Source: Acanthochromis polyacanthus
Taxonomy: Eukaryota > Chordata > Actinopteri > Pomacentridae
Assembly (NCBI RefSeq): GCF_021347895.1
Contig: NC_067116.1
Coordinates: forward strand, 33,987,639-34,051,638
DNA length: 64,000 bases
Direction of reading: 5' to 3'
How positions within the stretch are numbered: position 1 is the stretch's first letter; every line of letters starts with the position of its first letter. Positions 32,645 to 44,938 of the stretch are shown here, in pieces. The notes under the pieces are model-generated. The model was not told the DNA's origin, ran no database searches, and saw only the letters and a program-made list of their open reading frames with translations. The position numbers and the translations under genes are program-made.

Positions 32645-34180
32645 GTACACTACCAGTCAAAAGATTAGACACACCTTCTCATTGATCTCATTTCATATAA
32701 CTATGAATGAACACATATGAAATTATTTAGTGAACATAAAAGTGTGAAATAAGTCAAAACATGTTTTATATTTTAGATTCTTCAACATAGCCACCCTTTA
32801 CTTTGATGAAAGCTTTGCACACTCTTGGTATTCTCTTGATGAGCTTCATGAGGTAGTCACCTGAAATGGTTTTCACTTTACAAGTGTGCCTTGTCAAGAT
32901 TAATTAGTGGAATTTCTAGCTTTCTTAATGGGGTTGGAACCATCATTTATGTTGTGCAGGTTTGTACACCGCTGACAGCTCTATTTGACAACTGTTAGAA
33001 TCCATATTATGGCAAGAACCAATCAGCTAAGTAAAGAGAAACGACAGTCCATCATTACTTTTAGAACAGAAGGCCAGTCAGTCTAGAAAATTGCAAAAAC
33101 TTTGAATGTATCCCCAAGTGCAGTCGCAAAACCATCAAGCACTATGACAAAACTGGCTCACATGAGGACCGCCCCAGGAAAGGAAAACCAAGAGTCACCT
33201 CTGCTGCTGAGAAGTTCATTCAAGTCACCAGTCTCAGAAATCACAAGTTAACAGCACCTCAGATTAGAGCCCAGATAAATGACACAGAGTTCTAGTAGCA
33301 GACATATCTCTACATCAACTGTTCAGAGACTGCACCAATCAGGCCTTTATGGTCAAATAGCTGCGAAGAAACCACTACTAAGGAAGAGCAACAAGCAAAA
33401 GATGTGTTTGGGCCAAGAAACACAAGGAATGGACATTAGACTAGTGGAAACCTGTGCTTTGGTCTGATGAGTCCAAATTTGAGGTCTTTGGTTCCACCCA
33501 CTGTGTCTTTGTGTGACAGAAAAGGTGAGCTGATGGTCTCTACATGCATGGTTCCCACCGTGAAGCATGGAGGAGGAGGTGTGATGGTGCTTTGCTGGTG
33601 ACACTGGTGAGGATTTATTCAACTCTGAAGGCAAACTGAACCAGCATGGCTACCACAACTTCTTGCAGTGACATGCCATCCCATCCGGTTTGTGTTTAGT
33701 TGGACCATCATTTATTTTTCAACAGGACAATGACCCCAAACACACCTCCAGGCTGTATAAGGGCAATCTGACCAAGAAGGAGAGTGATGGAGTGCTGCAT
33801 CAGATGACCTGGCCTCCACAGTCACCTGACCCAAACCCGATCAACCTGGACCACAAAGTGAAGGCAAAAGGACCAACAAGTGGTCAGCATCTCTGGGAAC
33901 TCCTTCAAGACTGTTAGAAAACCAATTCAGGTTAGTACCTCATGAAGCTCAACCAGAGAATGCGGAGAGTGTGCAAAGCTTTCAAAGTAAAGGGTGGCTA
34001 TTTTGAAAAATCTAAAATATGTTTTCAATTATTTTACACTTTTTTGTTCACTGCATAATTACATTTGTGTTCATTCATAGTTTTGATTCCTTCAGTGAGA
34101 ATCTACAATGTAAACAGTCATGAAAATAAACAATAACCCTTAAATGAGAAGATGTGTCCAAACGTTTGACTGGTAGTGTA
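32645..34180 (+). mobile_element. Tc1-type DNA transposon, near full length, inactive
   Basis: Long imperfect inverted terminal repeats begin TACACTACCAGTCAAAAG at 32,645 and end with the complement (GACTGGTAGTGTA) at 34,180. The inverted similarity continues well over 100 bases inward on both sides. The TA at each end fits Tc1/mariner target use. Total length is 1,536 bases, close to the roughly 1.6 kb of intact Tc1 elements. The interior holds a decayed transposase. Confidence 0.9.
33009..34015 (+). pseudogene. Tc1 transposase pseudogene
   Basis: The frame opens ATGGCAAGAACCAATCAGC (MARTNQLSKEKRQSI), a typical N terminus of this fish Tc1 group. An in-frame TAG follows at codon 26 (after EGQSV) and a single-base loss disrupts the frame near 33,130. 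Recognisable pieces of the catalytic region persist in several frames: WSDESKFEVFG near 33,460 and FQQDNDPKHTSR near 33,720. Where the third acidic residue of DDE would be, the text reads NPINLDHKV, so that residue also appears lost. Nothing here can encode an active enzyme. Confidence 0.85.
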
Positions 34181-34735
34181 TATGTAAGCTACACACAGGT
34201 AAATGTGTGTGTGTGGTTTATCGATGCCTGGCTTTCTGATTAGTGCCGCTGTAACTCCCACATCCTTGAGATTGAAATAGATGCCAATTTGAAGCTGCTA
34301 TTAGCCCCACCACCAAGCTGTGAAAACCAATCCACTCTGGGGACATGTATATTCACAATAACCCAGAAACACACACAGGCACACACACATGCGCTGACCC
34401 AGCTACATGCCAGAACCTTGAAAATGAATCCACACCAGGGACAGTTTAGTAGCCTACAGATGGAGGGTGGAGGGGAATAAGGAGGTGGAAAACGCTCCTG
34501 TAATACTAATTCCTGCACTGTTGGGCTGCAGAGGCTAACAAATCTCATTTTCACAGATTTGCTGAAAAATTTGCACACAGCGCACATCTTTTTGGCCGTT
34601 TAATGTTTCAGAGAAAGTCAGCTGAGGCAATCTTAATCCCTGTTTCACAGTTACATACAGTACATCCAACTTTGGTCGCTGAGCGGATTCTGTGAAACAC
34701 TGGTGGAGTTAACATCTCATCTGGACGTGTTTTTA
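34181..34735. other. intergenic
   Basis: A short CA-rich run (34,368-34,390) and otherwise unique AT-rich sequence. No gene is recognised; a 115-codon reverse frame spans it without family resemblance. Confidence 0.45.
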
Positions 34736-34739
34736 CATA

Positions 34740-34995
34740 AACGGATTTCCAGAAGCCCAAGAGCTGACAGCCAGGCTAATGCTAACACACTGATTAACAG
34801 GTACAATGTCTGCCATCTCAGGTAAAACAAAGTATACTTGAGGCTTTCATGTAAAATTTTAAATTTCGGCCTAAAGGTAAAGTGGGTATGCAAAGTCAGA
34901 ATGATTGCTCCTCTGGGGACCATGAACGCATGTATAAAATTTCATAGAAAACTATCCACTAGTTGTTGAGATACTTTAGGGCCATCAGCACATAA
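34740..34995 (+). repeat. dispersed fish repeat ('ctctggggaccatgaa'), copy 2
   Basis: The words 'agaatgattgctcctctggg', 'gaccatgaacgcatgtataa', 'aatttcatagaaaactatcc' and 'actagttgttgagatacttt' follow the same order as the repeat near 13.9 kb and are closer to the teleost consensus. Confidence 0.55.
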
Positions 34996-35039
34996 TGAGC
35001 CAAGTGTCTTTGAGGCTGTTGTGTTGGTCTGATGCAATT

Positions 35040-35700
35040 TTGTGAGTCTTGACAGGAGTTTGTATCAATTTGTCTTCATTTTCTGTCAATTTATGGGTTA
35101 TTTTGTCAGTTTTTCTCATCATGCTTTACTATTTTGCTGGTTTGCAGCTCTTTCTGGTTGTTTTTATCCTTTTGTAGCTGTTTTGAGTCTCATTGTTCTG
35201 TGTGATTGTGTCTTTGTAGTTTTTTGTTGTCATTCCGAGTCTCTTTGTTCTTGTTTTGAGTCTTGTCATTATTTCACATAATTTTAAGTGTTTTTGTATT
35301 GTTTTTAATAGTCATTCTAAATCTCTCCGTTATCATTTTGAGTCATGTTGTGATGGAGTGTGTGCGTCTAAGTTGCACGTGAGTCTGGTTGTTGTAGGTT
35401 TGTGTAATTTTAAGTCTGTTTGCTGTTATTTACAGTCATCCTGGGTGTCTTCACTGTTATTTTTTAGTCATTTTTATTCTCTTTCAGTCGTTTTGAGTCT
35501 GGTTGTCAGTTCTGTGTGATTTGAAGACCTTTTGGAAATATTTATAGTCATTCTGAGTCTCTGCCATAGTTCTCAGATATTTTTTGGGTCTGTTCTCAGT
35601 TATGTTGAGTCTTGTCATTGTTTTATACAATTCTGAGACTCTTTGTTGTTGTTTTGACTTGAGTCATTTAAGTCTTTTAAATATTTTGAGCTTCCCTGAG
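35040..35700 (+). repeat. degenerate T-rich minisatellite with a TTTTGAGTCT core
   Basis: Words of the type 'ttttgagtctcattgtt', 'cattccgagtctctttgttc', 'cattctgagtctctg' and 'ttgagtcttgtcattg' recur at about 25-60 base spacing over 650 bases, on one strand only. The open frames here (up to 87 codons) are low-complexity. The texture resembles the interior of the hAT-like element at 45.5 kb, so the two may share a source. Confidence 0.65.
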
Positions 35701-35819
35701 TGTTCTCTGTCATTGTTTTGTGCCTCTTTGTGGCAGTTTGACTAACAACAGAGGCGCTGGACCAGGGTCCGGTTGACTCCTTGGACCCCGGCCCTGTGCC
35801 TGGTAGGCTCATTCAGTTG

Positions 35820-38530
35820 CATGTTTAAGACCAAAGTGATGGTTGAATCTTCTGACAGATGATTTTCGCTGTCCTCAGCATCATGTCGCAAATGTAGTCT
35901 TAATCCAGCAGACCTCACCAATGATTAATGGTTTATTATCAGTGTGAAGCATGGGGAGGCTGACTTGTTTGCTTTTGGATATCAAGTCACCCACTGAGCT
36001 AAACTAGTTTTCCATCCTGATTGTCTGCTCTTAGCATAAAAATGTCAGCAGCTGGTGTTCTATTACGTTTCCGGCTAATATGTCTCACTGAGGGTTTGTA
36101 ATGAAAACCAGTGTCCGGGTTTTATGATTTAGGAGAAACACTGCAGTATTTTGTGGCTTTGAGATGTTTACGGGTCAGTTCCTAAACAACAGATGCATGC
36201 TGAGACTCATTATCAGTGTGTTTGCTTTGGGGGATAAGTCTGTCATCGACTGTTGCCTCACCTAACTGATCTCCTTCCACCTCCCCAACGGCTCAGGTAA
36301 TCCATTAATCCAGGGACGGTGGAAAGTAATATCATATTGGACTGAAATGCATTCATATGATGCTGAGCAGAGCCTGGGAGGCGTGATCTGCATCAGTCAC
36401 CTCACATCCATTTAACACCGTGTGAGAGGCTGAATCCATCACAGCTGCAGAGAAGAAGGACGACCAGGTCTGGCTTTTAGCGCTCTGCCTACTTAATACT
36501 GAGTTCATCATTAACTCAACAGAGCTGAGAGCCTTCGCCAGACAAACATCCTCTCTGTAAACATCTCTCCCCGTCATTTTTTCCCCTCTTGAGGGGTTCT
36601 GGGAGGACAAACAATGTGTGAACTCTGACTTTCTAGCGGATACGCTGGGTGAAGTATGCGATATTGAAGGCATCATCCCTGAAAAGAGCAGCGAGATGGA
36701 GTAGGAGGAGAGACGAGGGGGTTACAGTTCAAGGAAAAGAATGAGGGAGGGAAACAGTGGTAACGGTTAACCAGGCTGTGAGAGTTTTATCCCAACGTGT
36801 ACCCACCTGGCCTTCAGCAGATACCTCTGTCAGCTCAAACAAAATTAAGCTGTGAGTGGAGATAAGGCAGGCATGGAGGGAAGGAAAGTTCCTGCACTTT
36901 GGTTGCGTTTGTGTGATGGAGAGAGATCCATAATGCTGCACAAATAAATACAGATAAACATACAAGGCATTTAGGTTTTATGAGCGGTTCAGGAGTTCTA
37001 AAATTAGGCCATCCTCAGGCATTTACTCATCCTCGCTTTTTCTTCTTCAAAAGTGCTTTTGGCTCTAGATAGTGGTGGCAAAAAAGACTAAAAGCCTCAA
37101 CTGAAACCAGATGAAAGAGGACACGAGTGAAGAGCGCATGTCGTGTCAGCGTCTAACTTCCTCTCATTATCCAATAAGAGAGCAGCAGTTGTCAGCCTCC
37201 AACTTCATCCTATTATCCAGTGAGAGAGCAGCATGTCAGCGGTGCCCGAAATACTCAGGGGACGGCGAGGGATAAACAAAGAGCAAAGTTTGAGACTCAC
37301 AGTCAGTCACACACGGGGGGGAAGATTCAAACAGGAGTCTGTCCCGGCCTTTTTAGTGAAACTCTAGAGCGCAGCAGCTCCAGGCGTGGTATGCCCATTG
37401 TAAACACAGCCGAGAGGAGGCTCTGCTCTCCCCACTCTGCTTTCTGTCTGCAGGCCAAGAGGAGGACAAACCAGAAGAAGCATTACGTCATGTGCAACAT
37501 GTTGCACAACTGATGTTCACACATATATTAAGCCAAACAGGAACCTAAAGTGATAATCATAATAATACGTTTCCAGCCTCTATTCAAAGTTGTTATTTTA
37601 CTTGCATTAGCCACTCAGTGTATTTACACAACCTTTTCATACAGTAGTCTTCATTGTGAGTGGTGGGTTTCACCATTACTGCCCACAATTCAAAGTGCCT
37701 ACCTCAGCAGTTTATTTGGCTGCACTATAAACAGACACATGAGCTGCTCTTATGTTGAAGCAGCTGCTGAAGTAATGTTCACAGAAAAATATTCAACCAC
37801 TCACGCTGTTATTATGGCAACTGTAGGAGCAGCAGCTAAACCAGCCAAGCAACATTAGAACGCCATTTATTATTGAACCTAATCGCTCAGAGGAAGGACA
37901 AAATGCTAAATTGCTCAGTGGTTTCTTATTGTAACTCCGTCTTTGACATTTGTGCTATTGTGAGACTCATCAAGCATGCAAAGTTCAAACTGTGCACCGA
38001 TAAATGCTTATCCACCTCAGATATTTAGCTCTATGTTCATGCTCTGCAGAGGCAGCATGCCAAAGTCATGTCAAACTCTGAGCTGTGCAGAAAGCAAGAA
38101 AGAGGATGGATTTGATTCCTTGGAGAGCAAACATAAAAAGCATGAAACATGAAAACAGAGGATGATTTTATTTGGAACATCTGGTGATCAAGTTTAGTAC
38201 TGAAACTAACTGGCGAAGTGTCATATTTGATTCTTCACGTCTCATTTAGTACCAAGAGACGAAACTGATGCAGCTGGAAGATGCAAGAAAAGTAGCAGGG
38301 TTTTATATTTAATTTGCTATGTTTATTTCTGAGCACCAAACAGCTACATTGGCATGGAGAGACAATTATGAAACAGTTTTAAATTGTAAGAAAATCCATT
38401 CAAGTCTGAGTCAAATGCAATGCTACACACAGCAGCTATGTGTTTGTATCTATGTATTCATGTTGACCGTCTTTGTTTAGATATGAGAGGCACTAGAAAC
38501 AGAAGAGGTGTGTTAAAATACTCCTTTTGA
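35820..38530. other. intergenic, no gene recognised
   Basis: Unique AT-rich DNA with moderately GC-rich patches at 36.3-36.7 and 37.2-37.5 kb. The frames there (107 and 97 codons) match nothing I know. Confidence 0.45.
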
Positions 38531-38569
38531 TACTCAGTTTTATTTCCATTTTACATATATATTGCCAAC

Positions 38570-38720
38570 CCGCAGCATTATTCATCACAGGGCAGTTCAT
38601 ACAGTAAGGTCAAGACCTTACAGCATTATATTAAAGAAAGAAACCCACTGATTCTATCTGACCCTTGATCACAGTGGTGAAGAAAAACTCCCCCTTAAAA
38701 GGAAATAATCTAAGGTCATA
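38570..38720 (+). repeat. fragment of a 'GAAAAACTCCC' fish repeat
   Basis: The order 'aaagaaagaaacccactgat', 'cacagtggtgaagaaaaact' and 'cccccttaaaaggaa' matches a common teleost interspersed repeat. Only a fragment is present. Confidence 0.4.
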
Positions 38721-41290
38721 TATTTATAGATTTGCATGAGAAAGTAATACAATTCTTTAGGTTATAATTTTAAACAAAGACCATATATCCGAATTTACAC
38801 CAGCAGTACAAAAAGCAGCCCAGATATTTGCACACAACAACCTGTTGCACAGAATTAAGAAATAATATTTTGTGGCACATTTTCCTATTGTTCTATATTG
38901 TTCTTGCATTCATTAACCCACATTACAGCTAATTAGTCTAAGATTGATCATTTTAATTCACTTTAATTTGATCGCTTCAGCTGCGACATTAATTTATTCC
39001 ATATTCCACACATTATAATTCTCATTTTTCTTAATTTATCTTTACAGTAATAACATCTCACAGTAATCTAACATTTGGATTTTTCAGTTCACCAAACACC
39101 AACCTGATCATCAATCCAAAGCTCATACGGTTTGTGATATAATTAATGGAATCATATAACAGACAATACAGTTACAATTTCATGTTGTTTTCTACATATA
39201 TTTTATTGCTTTTTAATTTTAGGCACTGCCTTTCTCTCATTATGTCATTTGCATTGTTTATTTGATATGGCGCAAGAATTTAAGTCAGGATTAATAAAGT
39301 TTTAGCTTTTCTTGTGAGTGTAGTTCTTTAAAAAGTATTTATACCCAGTATTTTACACGAAAAAGACAGCTGTCGAGCACTACAGTGACCTCAGCACTGT
39401 TGCAAAGTGTGTGAAGGCAGAACGTGTAGCTTCAAATACTTAGTTTCCCCATAAATGCACACAGTCAATTATTGCACTACATCAATCCAAATGCATGTGC
39501 AAAAATAAGAAATGCATCAATAGCTTGCCCGTTTTGCATATCCAACTTTTTGATTTTCTCAAATAGCCCTGTAAACAAAAGGAAAGCCCTGTTTTTCCCA
39601 TTTCACTACCACAGTTTCAAAAGACAGGATTTACTGTCACTTTTTATAGTGCAGCAAAAACAGAAGGCAAACTGGAAACTTGCATGCAACTCATGCTGTG
39701 CACGAGAAGAAACGTTTGTAGCATAACAAAGCTTTTAGAACTCACTGTCCGGCCATCATCTTGCACTTTTCAGCACATCATTATGTTGTGCAAATAATGA
39801 TGAGATGACGCAAAAAAAAGATCCGTCGATGCACGAACCTCGCTGTCGTGCAGATTTTGGAGTTTCTATCGTGCAGGGAAAGAATGTTTGCAATCATCAC
39901 AGAGACCTGAGAAAGCCCAGCGAGGTGCTCAGACTTTATTAGATTTGTTCTGTGGTTGTCAGGGGGGACTTTCTACCAAAATACTGTATGTCCTGTCTGT
40001 TGAGGAGGATTTTCAGCCAGTCCCAGAAGAGACTTTACAGGAAAAGACCATAAAAATCCTTTCAGAGAGCATTCCAGCAACAATATCACAGTCTACTGGA
40101 GCAGGCCAAAGTTTATAGCTCTGATATGAATTTGCTCGAGATGAACGAATTTACCCAGCATGCTCACAGCCCTGGAGAAAAATTCATGAACATGAAAATT
40201 CAGATTACTGGACTGAAGAACATATAAATTAAATGCATTATTAAAAAAAATAGCTTTCATTGACTTTAATGTGGCCCATTAAGGGTTGAAGTGGGATTAA
40301 AGAGGTTTCAAGAATTTAGTCCCTTATTCCCAAATGTCACATCTGTTAAGGCAATAAGAGGTTCTCAGTTGAGTGGAGATTTAGGAATGGAAACACTGCA
40401 CCCTCCTGACCACAGACAAAAACTGCAGCTTTTTCTGCAAGATCATATTGAATAGTCATCAGTGTCTCATGTGTAGATTTCCAAATTAACTGCCCCCTCA
40501 TGGGGTCATTGAGACACATTAATCCACAAACCAAAACAGTGTGTACAACCAGGTTTGAACAGCACTCATGTAATGTCTCAGGAGATATGCAGCAACAGAA
40601 AATAAATCAACACAAACATAAAGCCTCAGTTTAAACATCATGACAGTTACGACAATGTGTATTCGATCTGTGCACAGATGGGTGACAAATTAAGGGGAAC
40701 TCCTGAATAAATGAGCCGAGAAACCAAATGAAACCAGATGCTTCTACACACGTGCACTTGAAAAAAAGCACAGTTAAGAAAATAAAATCCAATCATGCTC
40801 TGTGACGTGTAAAAATGTTGAGCAAGTCTCAGCTGTATGGACTTTGAGCAAAGATGTATTGTTGGGGCATGGACAGCAGGAGCTTCAGTCACAGCTAACC
40901 CCTTTCTAGCATCAACTAGGTGCTAAATCTGGGCCTGTACTGGTTTGGTTTTCTGGTTTGGTTCAACTTGAGAACCTTCTAAGAACCACTTTTCTGTTCC
41001 ATGTCATTTCACTGCATACATCTGTTTGAACAAAGGTTTTGTTCTTGAAACTTCCCCTACTTAATTCTGAATTTTTGTTGAGGACCACAGTGCAAGGAGA
41101 TAGATTTCCAACAGATCACTGCTGGGAAGCTAATGAGATCATAATTCATCTGATTTTGCCTACTGTTCGATGTTTTCACGTTGAAAATGGCAGTTGTGTT
41201 TGTGAGCGTTTGCTCTGTGTGTTTCTCAGTGAAAGACACAAGTGCAGGCATTGCAAACAGATTGTGAAAACTAACAAACTATAATAGAGA
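38721..41290. other. intergenic, no gene recognised
   Basis: AT-rich, no RNA gene, no exon. 40.92-41.0 kb carries 'ggttttctggtttggttcaa' type sequence that may be a decayed hAT end. Confidence 0.4.
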
Positions 41291-41745
41291 AACTTACCAG
41301 GGCATACAGGTGATCAAACTGGTAATCCAGGGAAAGAAACATCCAAAAATAAAGAAGTTAATCCAACAAAACAAGATCCAAAACATCCACAGAAAGCAAA
41401 AGAACTAAAAAAAACACACGACCATAGGTGCAAGGAGAAGAACTTGCAGGAGAACATGAAGGTAGCAAAACAGGAGGCAACAGGACAGAGTCATTATTTA
41501 TACACTTATAAATGACTGGGGAGACTAGACTCAGGTGAAACTAATCAGGGTGATCAAAATGGAGGGAAAAGTGGCATTGAACAGAAGTAAATACACAAAT
41601 TACATATTAGACAAGGCGATTTCAAAATAAAACAGGATGTAACTGAAGTGGGACATTAAAACCTGCACATAAACAGAAACACAAAGGAAACAGGAAACAT
41701 GGAAAAGGAAAAGAAAAACAATAAAGTACCTAAAGTACCTTATCA
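41290..41745. repeat. A-rich probable retroelement remnant
   Basis: A purine-rich, A-biased stretch ('cacaaaggaaacaggaaaca', 'aaaataaaacaggatg', 'gaggcaacaggacagag') in the style of fish retroelement untranslated ends. No coding domain or LTR pair is visible. Confidence 0.3.
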
Positions 41746-41936
41746 GTCTATCTATCTGCCCTGTTTTTTGTCTTGTTGGTCACTACAATCCAGGTGTGAG
41801 CGGTCAGATCCCATTCTTTGGCTGTCAAAATGTTAAAAATTGCTTCAAAAGTAGACATTGGCTGAAAAATGGTGGAAATGGATAAGAGGCTGCTCAACTG
41901 GTAAGTGTTTCAATGTAAACAGGGACTAAAGTGACA

Positions 41937-42179
41937 TACACACACTACCAGTCAAAAGTTTGGACACACCTTCTCATTCAATGCCTTTCATTTATTTGTG
42001 TTATTTTCTACATTGCAGATTAATACTGAAAATTAACCCCTTCTTGTTTACAATATAATTTCATATGCATTCTTGTATAGTTTTGAGGTCTTCAGTACTA
42101 ATCTACAATGTGCAAAATGATTAAATACAAACCACTGAATGAGAAGATGTGCCCAAACTTTTGACTGGTAGTGTGTGTA
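41937..42179. mobile_element. 243-bp Tc1-derived MITE
   Basis: Both ends read TACACACACTACCAGTCAAA going inward and continue as near-perfect inverted repeats through a GGACACACCTTCTCATT word (about 46 bases). The ends match those of the 1.5-kb Tc1 element at 32.6 kb, and sub-terminal words (CTACAATGT) are shared. The element is therefore an internal-deletion derivative of that family. Confidence 0.9.
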
Positions 42180-42399
42180 CACCTATGGGAAAAGATGCCA
42201 GCGACTGTCTTGGGGGTTGTGGTTGACAACACACATTTGATAAACATGACAACTGTGCTTTTTGTGAAAATGTCACACAGGACCTGATCAAGCTGTCAGC
42301 AAGAACAACACATAGAAAGGGATATTATAGAAGTGGACATACAGATGAATGTGCATCTGAGGGTTCAGTGAAGTGAAAAACAAAAGCACTGCTCTACAG

Positions 42400-42765
42400 A
42401 GATGTGAAGATGAGTCATCCTTTACTATTTTCGACAAATGGGCGACCAGGAGAAGAGTACAGGTCTGAACACTGGACCCCTGCAGTGAGATGATCCGCTG
42501 TGCTGTGGGGGGTCATCTTCACTGCATCGTTTGGTTCACTGCTGATCAATACAAAGCTGTTCTGCATGATCACCTACATCCTACGATGGAATATTTCTGT
42601 CCTGATAGGGGTGGTCTCCTTCAGGAGGACAATGCCTCCATCCATAAGGCACAAGGAGTCACTGAAGGATTTGACAAAAAGGATGTGAATCATGCGTTAA
42701 GACCTTCACAGGCACTGGATCTCGACCCAGCTCCCACCACCATCATCACAACACCAAAGGAGGGA
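42400..42765 (+). pseudogene. Tc1/mariner transposase fossil
   Basis: A DESSFTIF motif at 42,409 is followed by a stop near 42,465. In the next frame, residues resembling AVLHDHLHPTMEYFCPD, GGLLQEDNASIHKAQGV and HALRPSQALDLDPAP appear. These are the central and C-terminal blocks of a Tc1/mariner transposase different from that of the 32.6-kb element. The N-terminal part and both ends are missing or unrecognisable. Confidence 0.75.
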
Positions 42766-44100
42766 ATATCTTTGGGAGGAATGATGTCATGGTGTTATTA
42801 AGACATTTTATGTTGGGTTTTCTTTTAATTTGTCACTTGTATGTAAATTAAAATATGAGCATCTTATTGTTTTTCTCCCCCTTTTTCCATGTTTATTATC
42901 TTTCCAAAACACTAAAACTAGAGCTTTTTTTTTTAAAATGTTTGTTATAAATAATCATACAGACAGAAGGCAGAAAATGAAAACTAATTTTCTATTTCAT
43001 TCACTTCACAGTATTCACAGATGTTTTCATGCTCTTTCACACCACTGTAACTCCTGGTTGCATAATTTAGTGACAATAAACCACATCTTATCCGTGTACT
43101 GAGCAGTCTCCTACTTATTTTTCCACATTTTTTACTTCATTTAAACTAAGATTGGGGTAGAAAAAAAAAGCCACACTACAAGGGAAGATATGTGCAGAGC
43201 AGCAAACTGGGAAACATTTGCCAGGTTGTATTCCACTGCTTTCTCTCCCCCACTTTTATTGTTCAACTGTCCCTTTCAAAATAAAGAACCCACAACAAGC
43301 TTTTGCAAAAATAAGTTCTCACTTGTCACATGTCACACATGTCGGGTATGATGGAAAGATTTTGAAACCACAGCATGTATTTAAAAATCCTGTTTTTAAT
43401 GCTAAAAATTATTATTATTATTTCATGTTCATGATGACTTAAAAACACTAAAGCATTGGCTCATATTCTGAAAGCATGTCCTCATACCACCTTGGTGCTG
43501 ATCTGTATTTTGTAAGAGTAGCTCGCCTTTGTAATGGTTCCGAGTGTCCCTACTGGTTGAGAGCCATGCTTTCATCATTTCATTTAAAAATTAATAACAA
43601 TAAAAAAAGAAGCCAGGATGGAGCTTCAGCACTCTGCGTCAGACAAATCAAAGAGCTATCATTTAAAGTTAGAGGCTGTTTAATGTTACATTCTCCCTTT
43701 TTGGCTCCCATGAGAGCATTTCCTCGCAAGAGAACGACACAAAGAGGGAAATTTCTACTTAAAAAGACTTTGTAACGTTGAAAGATAGATGTCCTACATC
43801 AGTCATATTGGATTCACTTTCAGAGGAAATCTCTATTTTTTGCAGCGAATGGAAAGAGAGAGAATGAATTCAGTGACCAAAGACTCTTTCAAATCTACAT
43901 GTGAGGACATCAGCATTGTTTCAAGACTCACTTAATCTTTCTTAAGACTACAAAACCCAAACACAATTGAAGCAGCTTTTTAGAGGTTTATAATGCTTGA
44001 GAGATGTCTTAAAATATGTCAAACCAAAGTTATAATGTAGAATTTAGCCCTTTTCCTTATTCTGTCAGCTCAAACACAATAAAAAAATCGTGTTGTTATT
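42766..44100. other. intergenic, no gene recognised
   Basis: AT-rich sequence without recognisable coding or repeat content. Confidence 0.45.
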
Positions 44101-44189
44101 GATAAATCAAGCAAAACTACTCGCAAATTAATTTTTTTCTTGAGATATTTTCAAGTAATGAATACATGGTTCTGATTGTGTCGAGGAAA

Positions 44190-44365
44190 GTGATTGAGAA
44201 ACCTAAAGCCCTTAATGACTGCGGCACTAAGCCAGTTCTGCCTGACTTTATCGCTGCATCTCCTATAAACCTGCTCAGGACGCCATCTGGCCCAGCTGCT
44301 TTCCTCCATTCACCTTCCACAACCTTCTCTGAGCCTTCAGTGAATAAACTGTCAAGCTGAGAGGC
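44190..44365 (-). pseudogene. probable LINE reverse-transcriptase fragment
   Basis: The minus strand reads EGEWRKAAGPDGVLSRFI, containing the KAAGPDG signature of LINE reverse transcriptases of the L2/CR1/RTE kind. The rest of the domain is not found beside it, and no frame continues, so it is a short fossil. Confidence 0.5.
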
Positions 44366-44938
44366 CGAGTCAACAAAGCCAGAGGAGGTGAGTCAGGGGA
44401 AAGGGGGTGTTTACTGGCATATAGCAGATAAAATCTGTTTCTTTTGTCGGATCTTTCAAGACTGTCACCTGGACTGAGGACATTCAAGGTTGTGCTGGTT
44501 GCTGTGGAAATTTTAGACATCTTAAAAAAGTGAAATCTTTGGAGTTGATTTAGTATCCAGGACAACTTTGTGTTTTCAAACAATGTTATTTTACTAAGTG
44601 AATTGAATGTGGACGTCTACATGCAATAAATGAGCATAAGAAGCATTTTTACAATGCTGCATTCATTACAGATGAAAGACTTCCTCCATACACAGTGCAG
44701 ATGTCATGGTTACCACTGAGCGGCAGCAATGTGCAGTTTACGCCTCCATCCACCACTGCAGCTCCAGTGAGGAAGATCCAGTGTCATTTCAGGTCAACCT
44801 TCAGTAGTGCAAAAAGTCCCAGTTTTCTATGATAATCAATTCAAAGTATTTCATACTGTCTTTCAGCCAAAATTAAGCTATTTCACTTTATTACTTTTTA
44901 TGACGTTCTGATATTTTTCCACTGACCAACAGATTATT

